DNA from: Amniculibacterium aquaticum
GTDB taxonomy: Bacteria; Bacteroidota; Bacteroidia; Flavobacteriales; Weeksellaceae
Direction: 5' to 3'
Length of the DNA: 64,000 nucleotides
NCBI RefSeq assembly: GCF_003852705.1
Contig: NZ_REFA01000005.1
Span: 1 to 64,000, forward strand
Below are positions 48,840 to 55,605 of this stretch, one piece after another (the first letter of the stretch is position 1; each line of letters begins with the position of its first letter). The notes under the pieces were generated by a model. That model was given only the letters and a program-made list of their open reading frames with translations. It did not search any database and had not been told where the DNA came from. Made by a program: the position numbers and the translations under genes.

Positions 48840-50522
48840 ATGAATCAGCTTTTTAGAAGAAAAATATACAATGCAAACGACCGTCCTTCTGGACTTTTAA
48901 GAGTTTTGGGCGTTTGGGACATCGTTTTTTTTGGAATTGCAGCCATTATTGGTGCCGGTAGTTTTTCCAGTTTGGGCGAAGCCATATTCAAAGGAGGACC
49001 CGGTGTTATTGTGTTGTATATCATTTGTGGTTTTGCTTGTGCTTTTACAGCGCTTTGCTATGCTGAATTTGCCAGTAGAATTCCCACGGCAGGATCGGCG
49101 TACACCTATGCCTATGCAAGTTTCGGAGAATTAATCGCATGGATTATTGGTTGGGCTCTCATCATGGAATACTCCTTTGGGAATATCTATGTTGCATTTT
49201 CATGGTCGGATTATTTTACTTCCTTCCTTGGAAGGTTGGGTTTTCATATTCCAGAATTTCTCACTTGCAGTTATTCCGAAGCACATAAAGCGTTTTTGGC
49301 TCAATCGACCAATAAAGACCTGATCACGGCTTGGACTTCTGCTCCAACAATTGGAGGCCTAAAGTTTATCGTTGATGTCCCTGCCTTAGCGATCAATGCT
49401 TTGATAACCTATGTCTGTTACCGTGGAGTAAAAGAGAGTAAAAACTTGAACAATCTCTTTGTTTTAATGAAACTTGCTGTTATCCTTTTGGTCATTTTTG
49501 TAGGGGGTGCTTATGTACAAACAGAAAATTGGACACCAATTAATCCGCAAACCGGAGATTCTGGTTTTATGCCCAACGGTTTTGCGGGAGTCATGTCTGC
49601 CATTTCAGGAGTTTTCTTTGCCTATATCGGCTTTGATGCCCTCAGTGTTTTGGCAGAAGAAACAAAAAATCCGGAGAAAAACCTTCCAAAAGGAATGATC
49701 ATCTCGTTGGTGCTTTGTACTTTAATCTACATTGCGCTCACATTGGTACTAACCGGAATGGTAGATTATAGAAAATTTGACGGCATTGGAGATCCTTTGG
49801 CTTTTATTTTTGAACAATCCAACGCCAACATTGCTTGGATGGAATTGGTGGTATCCTTTGTAGCCGTTGTCGCCATCACTACGGTATTGTTGGTATTCCA
49901 GATGGGGCAGCCAAGAATATGGTATGCCATGAGTAGAGACGGATTGTTGCCAAAAAAATTTCAAGACATACACCCAAAATACAAAACTCCGTCGTATGCA
50001 ACCATCATGACAGGTATTGTCGTTGGCTTGCCTATTTTATTTACAGACAAATCTTTCATATTGGACTTCACCAGTATAGGAACGATCTTCGCATTTGTCT
50101 TGGTGTGCGGAGGAGTTTTGCTGCTGCCAAGAAAAGAAAAACTTCCGGGTCGTTTTCACCTTCCATACATCAACGGTAAGTGGATATTTCCGATTCTTTT
50201 CATCGGCGGATTGTTTGGTTTTTATCTTTGGCAACCCGATTTTTTCAAAACTTTATTGGACTGGTCGGATCCAAATGAAGGCGAGTTTAGATTTTCCATG
50301 ACTATTTTCATCATTATTAATCTCATTTTGTGTGGAGTTGCTTTTGTAAAAAACCTATCGCTCATCCCATTAATTGGGCTTTGCTCTTGCCTTTATCTTT
50401 TAACCGGGATGACACACAACAACTGGTTTTGGTTCGGATTGTGGTTTTCCATCGGATTGGTAATTTATTTTGTATATGGAAAACGAAATTCTGTTTTGGG
50501 CAAAACACCAGAAAACGATTAG
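48840..50522 (+). CDS. APC-family amino-acid permease
   Basis: 560 residues from the ATG at 48840 (MNQLFRRKIYNANDRPSGLLRVLGVWDIVFFGIAAIIGAGSFSSLG). The first helix carries the GxGxxxF-like IIGAGSF substrate motif of the APC superfamily, and there are about 12-14 spans (PGVIVLYIICGFACAFTALCYAEFASRIP, GVFFAYIGFDALSVLAEETKNPEKNLP). The E-E-x-x-N-P-x-x-x-x-P signature is diagnostic for the cationic amino-acid transporter subgroup. Import of lysine/arginine-type or broad amino acids is likely; exact substrate unknown. Single gene, terminated at 50548-50580. Confidence 0.92.
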   Translation: MNQLFRRKIYNANDRPSGLLRVLGVWDIVFFGIAAIIGAGSFSSLGEAIFKGGPGVIVLYIICGFACAFTALCYAEFASRIPTAGSAYTYAYASFGELIAWIIGWALIMEYSFGNIYVAFSWSDYFTSFLGRLGFHIPEFLTCSYSEAHKAFLAQSTNKDLITAWTSAPTIGGLKFIVDVPALAINALITYVCYRGVKESKNLNNLFVLMKLAVILLVIFVGGAYVQTENWTPINPQTGDSGFMPNGFAGVMSAISGVFFAYIGFDALSVLAEETKNPEKNLPKGMIISLVLCTLIYIALTLVLTGMVDYRKFDGIGDPLAFIFEQSNANIAWMELVVSFVAVVAITTVLLVFQMGQPRIWYAMSRDGLLPKKFQDIHPKYKTPSYATIMTGIVVGLPILFTDKSFILDFTSIGTIFAFVLVCGGVLLLPRKEKLPGRFHLPYINGKWIFPILFIGGLFGFYLWQPDFFKTLLDWSDPNEGEFRFSMTIFIIINLILCGVAFVKNLSLIPLIGLCSCLYLLTGMTHNNWFWFGLWFSIGLVIYFVYGKRNSVLGKTPEND

Positions 50523-50547
50523 AATTTTACACTTAAAAATAGAAAAT

Positions 50548-50580
50548 AAGCTGTCCTGACTTTTTGGACAGCTTTTTTTA
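50548..50580 (+). terminator. Terminator of the permease gene
   Basis: AAGCTGTCC (50548-50556) pairs perfectly with GGACAGCTT (50566-50574), then TTTTT. Best-preserved GCTGTCC hairpin in the window. Confidence 0.88.
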
Positions 50581-50582
50581 TT

Positions 50583-50791
50583 AAAAAAACAAAAATTTGG
50601 ATTGTATAAAAAATAAACTGTAATATTGCAAAAGTAATCATCAAGAGTTTCTGATTTTTCAGAATACCAACCGAGCTTTAACCTGCCACGGTGGTTTAGA
50701 ATGAGGGCAAACCTGCCAAAACAATTAGGTTATCTCCCAAAAAATTTCTCTTGCGATGATTTGTAATTATTAACATTATAAATTATGCACT
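50583..50791. other. Leader of the unrecognised gene pair
   Basis: 209 bases without a gene. Around 50624-50633 lies TGTAATATTGC, one mismatch from a -7 box, so a leader of about 150 bases is possible. It contains a twice-written AACCTGCC (near 50682 and 50720) around a GC-richer stretch (ACGGTGGTTTAGAATGAGGG). I could not fit it to any riboswitch class; it may be a decayed intergenic repeat. Confidence 0.4.
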
Positions 50792-51466
50792 ATGACCCAT
50801 CATCCACATTTTAGTACAGAAAAAGCCACTGTACACAAAGAAGGCACAACCTACAAAGACGATTTCGGTGTTGGCAACATTTCTGATTTTCGAAAATTAG
50901 CCTTTATTGAATACGATCTTGGGATTGCCGAAGCACCCATCCTCTATTTTTATAGAATTACTGATGACGATTACCTACAATGGATCGATGTTTTTTTAGA
51001 TGACGAAAATGATGAAAAATCGATTCTTGAAGCTTCAAAAGAGCCACTAAAAATTGTTTGTCAGTACAAATATGATTATGATTTTAGCTTTATTGATAAT
51101 ATTCTCATTGCGTTTGCTGAATTTATTCATGGAAGAAGTATGTATGACGGACGCATTATCCAATTTAAATCAGAAATTATCTCAAACGCTCATTTTCTTC
51201 AAATTCAAAAAAATATTGCAGATCGAAAAAAGGGAATTGTAGAAAGCATACTTCTGGAATTCACGAAAGAAAACAATCTTTTTCCTAAAGTACATGATGC
51301 CAAAAAAGGATTATATTTTAGCCAATGTGTGAATTCAGAAAACCATTATTTACCGATTTCTATAAGTCCCGGAAAAGAAGAATGGGGCTGCGGATATTGC
51401 GGAAGAAAAGGCGGAATCGAAGAATTGAAACAATGGATATCAGAGAAAAAACAATCAAAAAATTAA
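50792..51466 (+). CDS. Unrecognised cytosolic protein with a C-terminal Cys-x-x-Cys
   Basis: 224 residues, acidic overall, with no signal peptide or membrane span. The N-terminal half is rich in aromatic and acidic residues (AFIEYDLGIAEAPILYFYRITDDDYLQWIDVFLDDENDEKSI); the middle has a helix (RSMYDGRIIQFKSEIISNAHFLQIQKNIADRKKG); the C-terminus EEWGCGYCGRKGGIEELKQWI contains CGYC, which could be half of a zinc site. I do not recognise the family. It is followed after four bases by the 84-residue gene at 51471, so the two form an operon. Confidence 0.7.
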   Translation: MTHHPHFSTEKATVHKEGTTYKDDFGVGNISDFRKLAFIEYDLGIAEAPILYFYRITDDDYLQWIDVFLDDENDEKSILEASKEPLKIVCQYKYDYDFSFIDNILIAFAEFIHGRSMYDGRIIQFKSEIISNAHFLQIQKNIADRKKGIVESILLEFTKENNLFPKVHDAKKGLYFSQCVNSENHYLPISISPGKEEWGCGYCGRKGGIEELKQWISEKKQSKN

Positions 51467-51470
51467 GAAT

Positions 51471-51725
51471 ATGGACACAAGATTTAACGAAAAAAGCAAT
51501 CAAGATTTAGTTGATATTTTCAATAAAGAAGTTGGAAATCCGGGTTGGTGCACTACTAGAGCAAAGTTTCTATCAGAACTAAGAGCAGAAATGCTTGGTA
51601 GAACGATAGATTTTAGTTTAATAACACATAAAGATTCATTGCATCTTTCAAAAAAAATAATTCTAGTGAAAGATAAAATTGTTTTTGAAAAAAATGGAGA
51701 AATTGACCCTAAAATAAGTTTGTGA
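51471..51725 (+). CDS. Unrecognised small protein downstream of the CxxC protein
   Basis: 84 residues. Opens MDTRFNEKSNQDLVDIFNKEVGNPGWCTTRAKFLSELRAEMLGR, mainly helical, then a short strand-rich tail (SKKIILVKDKIVFEKNGEI). Soluble. The spacing of four bases to the upstream stop indicates co-translation. I do not recognise a family; small proteins of this shape are frequent in flavobacterial genomes as uncharacterised singletons. A GCTGTCC hairpin without a T run follows at 51745-51769. Confidence 0.65.
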   Translation: MDTRFNEKSNQDLVDIFNKEVGNPGWCTTRAKFLSELRAEMLGRTIDFSLITHKDSLHLSKKIILVKDKIVFEKNGEIDPKISL

Positions 51726-51744
51726 AAGTGTTATAAAAACAAGA

Positions 51745-51769
51745 AGCTGTCCGAATAGCCCGGACAGCT
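51745..51769 (+). terminator. GCTGTCC hairpin after the unknown gene pair, without T run
   Basis: AGCTGTCCG (51745-51753) pairs perfectly with CGGACAGCT (51761-51769); an outer ACAAG/CTTGT pairing extends it. What follows (ACTTGCTTGTTAATC) is not a T run, so it is either a weak terminator or a decayed copy. Confidence 0.5.
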
Positions 51770-51862
51770 ACTTGCTTGTTAATCAAGGCGTTCGCATTTA
51801 AATTTTATGCTATTGTGAAAGCAATGCTTCTATGAAAAGAACTCTCTATTACAAACCAAAAA

Positions 51863-51965
51863 CTTATGTGACTATGTGGTGAAAATATTAAAGCACATAG
51901 ATTCATAGACTTTTTAAGTAAAATAATGAATAAAAGAGGTCATAGAAAATAAATTTTTCACATAG
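51863..51965. repeat. CTATGTG/CACATAG repeat cluster
   Basis: TTATGTGACTATGTGG (51864-51879), then CACATAG at 51894-51900 with ATTCATAG next to it, and another TCACATAG at 51958-51965. CTATGTG (51872-51878) and CACATAG (51894-51900) can form a hairpin. Similar words are, from memory, common between genes in Chryseobacterium-type genomes. Confidence 0.45.
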
Positions 51966-52009
51966 TTTTTTAAAAGTGAATGCCGTGGCTTGTTAATACT
52001 TGTTGAGGA

Positions 52010-52693
52010 TTATCCCAAAAAATCTTTTTCCAAATCCAAAGGCAACATGTAGCTTCCGTTTTTGTACACACGCATGTTACCACCGGAAATTTCATCGATT
52101 AAGATGATCTCTCCACTTTTTTTGCAACGACCAAACTCCAGTTTGATGTCGTACAAATCCAATCCTTTTCTGGACAGGTCATCCTTGATGATGTTGCAGA
52201 TGGTCTTTGTTTTTTCTTTTAGAATTTTATATTCATCTTTCGATAAAATTCCTAAAGCATCCAAAGCATCATCGGATATGGTAGGATCTCCCCTTTCATC
52301 GTCTTTAATGGTTACTTCAACAAAAGAATCCAAAGGTTGTCCTTCGGTAACATAAGCACCGTATCTTTTTAGGAAGCTTCCCACAGCACGATATCTACAG
52401 ATTACTTCTAAGCCTTTCCCGAAGGTTGTCGCTTCTTTTACCGTCATGGTTACCGCATCGATATCGGCATCTACATAATGCGTATCGATGTTACGAGATC
52501 CCAAAAGCTCAAAAAAATGTTTGGTCATTTTCAAGCCACTTTTCCCTGCTCCATCAATCGTAAGTCCTACGGTATTGGCACCTGGATCAAAAACTCCATT
52601 TTCCCCAGTGACATCATCTTTAAATTTTAGCAATACCAAATCGTTCTCTAGACTGTACACATTTTTTGTTTTTCCTTCGTACTTTAAGTTCAT
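52010..52693 (-). CDS. purC: SAICAR synthetase (PurC)
   Basis: 227 residues of the short bacterial type: MNLKYEGKTKNVYSLENDLVLLKFKDDVTG, then VICRYRAVGSFLKRYG, and LYDIKLEFGRCKKSGEIILIDEISGGNMRVYKNG, which contain the ATP-site lysine, the IxxKxEFG-type motif and the DEISP-like DE(I) segment. Joins aspartate to CAIR in purine synthesis. It is shorter than the roughly 300-residue eukaryote-like form but complete for this type. Promoter at 52716-52744. Confidence 0.93.
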   Translation of the reverse strand: MNLKYEGKTKNVYSLENDLVLLKFKDDVTGENGVFDPGANTVGLTIDGAGKSGLKMTKHFFELLGSRNIDTHYVDADIDAVTMTVKEATTFGKGLEVICRYRAVGSFLKRYGAYVTEGQPLDSFVEVTIKDDERGDPTISDDALDALGILSKDEYKILKEKTKTICNIIKDDLSRKGLDLYDIKLEFGRCKKSGEIILIDEISGGNMRVYKNGSYMLPLDLEKDFLG

Positions 52694-52715
52694 TTTTTTT
52701 AGATTTATTTAGGGT

Positions 52716-52744
52716 CAAAATTACATTAAATAATTAAAAACAAA
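52716..52744 (-). promoter_or_regulatory. Promoter of purC
   Basis: Minus strand: TTTG (52741-52744), 17 bases, TAATTTTG (52716-52723), a full TTTG/TAnnTTTG promoter, about 22 bases before the ATG. Confidence 0.65.
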
Positions 52745-52794
52745 TTCCCAATGTCCGTTTACTTTTTCTATTTTCTGTAATAAATGGTGTAAAT

Positions 52795-52820
52795 GAAAAA
52801 AGCTGCCCTACTGGACAGCT
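52795..52820 (-). terminator. Terminator of the SPFH gene
   Basis: GCTGCCC pairs with GGACAGC with one mismatch (about 52802-52819); on the minus strand it is followed by T residues. Another GCTGTCC-family hairpin. Confidence 0.7.
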
Positions 52821-52828
52821 TCTACATA

Positions 52829-53764
52829 TTATGTATTTGGAAAATTCGATTTTGAAGGTGGGAGTTTGGTTTCTAAACTTCCTTTGAAAGTCTCTGCCGT
52901 GGACATAGCGACTACCAAATCGTTGAGCATGGAACTGGCCGCTGTTGGTGAGTTGGGCAACAAGACCAAGTTGCTTCTGTTGTTGGCTCCTACCGATTGC
53001 AAGGTATCGTAATGTTGCGTTACCACAATAAGCGCAGAAGCTTCTTGGGCATTGATGTTTACGGAATTCAGCATATCTACAGATTCTTGTAAGCCTTTTG
53101 CTATCTCTCTTCTTTGGTCGGCAATCCCTTGTCCTTGCAATTTTTTAGACTCAGCTTCGGCTTTTGCTACGGCAACAATACGGATTCTTTGAGCTTCAGA
53201 CTCGTATTCTGCAGCTGTTTTCTCTCTTTCAGCAGCATTGATGCGGTTCATGGCGTGTTTTACTTGTTCATCCGGATCAATATCGGTTACCAACGCCTTG
53301 ATGATGTCGTATCCATAGCTTTGCATAGCTTCTTGCAGTTCTCCTTTTACAGCAACAGCGATATCATCTTTTCTTACAAAAACATCGTCCAATTTCAGTT
53401 TTGGCACTTCTGCTCTTACCACATCAAAGACATACGATGTAATTTGGCTTTCAGGAAATTCCAATTTATAATAGGCATCTGCTACTTGATCTCGAATGAC
53501 CTGATACTGCACAGAAACTTTCATCTTCAAGAAAACATTGTCCAAAGTTTTGGTGTCTATCATGACATCCAATTGTTGAATTCTAAGGTTCATTCTTTTA
53601 GAAATCTGATCGATGTACGGGATTTTCAGTTGCAGACCTGCATGTCGAACCGAGTGAAACTTCCCTAATCGTTCTACAATAGCAGCAGTTGCTTGTTTTA
53701 CGATAAAAAATGAGGCAAAAAGTGTGACCAGCCCCAAAAATAATAGTACTCCTAAAAACGCCAT
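52829..53764 (-). CDS. SPFH/Band 7 (stomatin-like) membrane protein
   Basis: 311 residues. One N-terminal membrane span (FLGVLLFLGLVTLFASFFIVKQ), then the SPFH domain AAIVERLGKFHSVRHAGLQLKIPYIDQISKRMNLR...DVMIDTKTLDNVFLKMKVSVQYQV, and a helical C-terminal part ending in an alanine-glutamate coiled coil (MNRINAAEREKTAAEYESEAQRI). Belongs to the stomatin/HflC-like group that forms oligomers and lipid-linked membrane domains, often guarding proteases. No partner NfeD gene is next to it. Confidence 0.92.
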   Translation of the reverse strand: MAFLGVLLFLGLVTLFASFFIVKQATAAIVERLGKFHSVRHAGLQLKIPYIDQISKRMNLRIQQLDVMIDTKTLDNVFLKMKVSVQYQVIRDQVADAYYKLEFPESQITSYVFDVVRAEVPKLKLDDVFVRKDDIAVAVKGELQEAMQSYGYDIIKALVTDIDPDEQVKHAMNRINAAEREKTAAEYESEAQRIRIVAVAKAEAESKKLQGQGIADQRREIAKGLQESVDMLNSVNINAQEASALIVVTQHYDTLQSVGANNRSNLVLLPNSPTAASSMLNDLVVAMSTAETFKGSLETKLPPSKSNFPNT

Positions 53765-54036
53765 AATTTTTTTATTTTTTTGTGTTAATTTATTAGAACC
53801 TGTTTAAACTTTATCGAAATATTTATTTTTAATCATTTTTGTATTTCTTATCTATTTTTTCGTTTTCTTTTCAGCGTATTTTCTCTTTTAATTTCTTGTT
53901 TTAGCCCGCTAAAACTTCGAATTTTAAATAGAAAATCCATCTAAAAACACCTACAAAGAAATGAGACACAAAATGTAAACAGACTCTTATTCGAAATGGA
54001 AAGATACAAATAAAAACCGTTCGGAAAAGATTTTTT
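53765..54036. other. Region upstream of the SPFH gene with a possible MITE
   Basis: 272 bases between dgt (whose 3' end is at 54037) and the SPFH start, both leftward. Nearly all of it is the imperfect inverted-repeat element at 53795-53987. It must also contain the SPFH promoter, which I cannot place with confidence. No dgt terminator hairpin is clear. Confidence 0.45.
53795..53987. mobile_element. Candidate miniature inverted-repeat element (MITE)
   Basis: Left end AGAACCTGTTTAAACTTT (53795-53812) and the right end reads on the other strand AGAGTCTGTTTACATTTT (53970-53987): 14 of 18 bases agree. The 193-bp interior has no gene and contains the small palindrome TTTTAG-cccg-CTAAAA. If the ends are taken at GAACC/GACTC, TTA stands directly outside both ends, a possible 3-bp target duplication. 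Imperfect ends suggest an old copy. Confidence 0.4.
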
Positions 54037-55398
54037 TTACATGGTCATTCCAATATCAATCCCTTTAATTTTTCTGTACAAATCGGTTGCAAAATTATCC
54101 GTCATACCGGAAACGAAATCCAATACTCCCAATACTTTTTGGTAAACCGTGCCCTGATCATAATGAAATTGAGAAGGCATTAATTGTAAGGCTTTCTTCT
54201 CATAACTTTTCCTGTCGTCTTTATTTTTGATAACCGGTGGTATAAAATGATTGAGCAACTCGTACATGACATTGTACCCGGCGTTCTCTATCTCTACCAC
54301 CGAACGGTGGTTGTATATTTTGGAGATGGAGAATTGTTCGATCTCGCTAAGAGATGGGCTGGATTGTTTAACCGTATCAATCAGACCGATGTTGTGCGTG
54401 CCGTTTACAATACTTTCAAAGTGTTTTTTGTACAAATCCATTCCCGAAACGATAAGAGAGCCAATAAGTTTGGCTCGGAGGTACGATATTTTTTCGTTTG
54501 AATTTTGCATAGAACAAAGTTTCTGTTCTATCCTTTTCATGTCGTCGCTCGTGGTTTGGTTGATGACTTCTAAAAACAACGATTCGCAATCGTGAGTAGA
54601 TATAATGCCCAATCTGTGAGCATCTTCCATATCGATAATGTTGTAGCAAATATCGTCTGCCATCTCTACCAACCAAACGAAGGGATTTCTCTTATAGATC
54701 AAGGGTTCTTCGCTTTCAATCGATAGGGCTGTTTGACTTGCTATTTTCTTAAAAGTTTCTTTTTCATTTTGGAAAAAACCAAATTTCTTTCTGTTGATTG
54801 CTCCTTTTTTCTTTGCAATAGCCTCACAAGGATATTTGGCAATACTGGACAAGGTAGAAAAAGTAAGTTGTACACCGCCTTCATCTTTACCATTTTGTTG
54901 ATGTGTTAAAACTCTGATGGCATTCGCATTTCCTTCGAAATTTATAAGATCGGCCCATTCTTTATCCGTGAAAAAAAACTTCAGCTCCGATTGATTTTTC
55001 TCAAAATAAGAAGCAATGGCATCTTCACCGGAATGTCCAAAGGCAGGATTTCCAACATCATGACAGAGACAGGCTGCCGCAACGACAGATTGCAAATCGT
55101 AAAGATAAAATTGCAACGACTCTGGACTTAGGTAATTTTCATACTCTTTTTGAATAAACTCACCAGCCAAACTTCCCAAACTCCTCCCCACAGAAGAGAC
55201 CTCGAGGGAATGCGTAAGTCTATTGTGCACAAAGACACTTCCCGGTAGCGGAAAAACCTGAGTTTTATTTTGCAATCTTCTGAAAGCGGAAGAAAAAATG
55301 AGCCTGTCAAAATCCCTCTGAAAATCTGTTCTGGACACTTTTCTCGGGCTGTGATCTCCTGTTCTTTGGTTGGTGTATAAATGATTAAGTTGTTCCAT
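54037..55398 (-). CDS. dgt: Deoxyguanosinetriphosphate triphosphohydrolase (dGTPase)
   Basis: 453 residues from the methionine at 55398 (MEQLNHLYTNQRTGDHSPRKVSRTDFQRDFDRLIFSSAFRRLQNKTQVFP). HD-domain motifs: H63 in NRLTHSLEV, H113-D114 in LCHDVGNPAFGHSGE, and a later D in VEMADDICYNIIDMEDAH. The N-terminal RTxFQRDxDRIIFSSAFRRLxxKTQV is the dGTPase signature. Hydrolyses dGTP to deoxyguanosine and triphosphate. Preceded by a dyad at 55414-55441. Confidence 0.94.
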   Translation of the reverse strand: MEQLNHLYTNQRTGDHSPRKVSRTDFQRDFDRLIFSSAFRRLQNKTQVFPLPGSVFVHNRLTHSLEVSSVGRSLGSLAGEFIQKEYENYLSPESLQFYLYDLQSVVAAACLCHDVGNPAFGHSGEDAIASYFEKNQSELKFFFTDKEWADLINFEGNANAIRVLTHQQNGKDEGGVQLTFSTLSSIAKYPCEAIAKKKGAINRKKFGFFQNEKETFKKIASQTALSIESEEPLIYKRNPFVWLVEMADDICYNIIDMEDAHRLGIISTHDCESLFLEVINQTTSDDMKRIEQKLCSMQNSNEKISYLRAKLIGSLIVSGMDLYKKHFESIVNGTHNIGLIDTVKQSSPSLSEIEQFSISKIYNHRSVVEIENAGYNVMYELLNHFIPPVIKNKDDRKSYEKKALQLMPSQFHYDQGTVYQKVLGVLDFVSGMTDNFATDLYRKIKGIDIGMTM

Positions 55399-55413
55399 AA
55401 TATAAAATACAAT

Positions 55414-55441
55414 CATCGGTAGATCTTGTACAATACCGATG
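55414..55441 (-). promoter_or_regulatory. Inverted repeat just upstream of dgt
   Basis: CATCGGTA (55414-55421) and TACCGATG (55434-55441), a perfect 8-bp inverted repeat with a 12-base spacer containing the palindrome TTGTACAA, 16 bases before the dgt start. A candidate operator or leader hairpin. Confidence 0.45.
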
Positions 55442-55556
55442 GAAATAAGGATATCAAAAGTAAGACAACCTCTCTATACTTACAAATTAGTTCTACAATA
55501 ATTCATAAATGTATTCCTAAAAAATTTTAACCTCTTTTATTACTTCTAAACACAAA

Positions 55557-55584
55557 CAAAAAAATCCCGATTGCTCGGGATTTT
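55557..55584 (-). terminator. Terminator of gcvP
   Basis: AAAATCCCGA (55561-55570) pairs perfectly with TCGGGATTTT (55575-55584) around TTGC; on the minus strand T residues follow. Confidence 0.87.
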
Positions 55585-55605
55585 CTATTATTATTTGATT
55601 GAAAA

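Larger units (their letters stand above)
51726..52009. other. Intergenic region made of short repeats
   Basis: 284 bases between convergent genes (unknown gene rightward, purC leftward). After the hairpin at 51745-51769 there is AT-rich DNA with repeated CACATAG/CTATGTG words (51863-51965). No gene seen. Confidence 0.5.

Noticed and set aside
50583-50791. Riboswitch upstream of the unknown gene pair
   Set aside because: Looked for cobalamin, TPP, SAM, fluoride and guanidine hallmarks; none fit beyond isolated words.
52010-52693. Truncated purC
   Set aside because: 227 residues is short compared with eukaryote-like PurC, but start, ATP site and the DEIS segment are all present; it is the normal short bacterial form.
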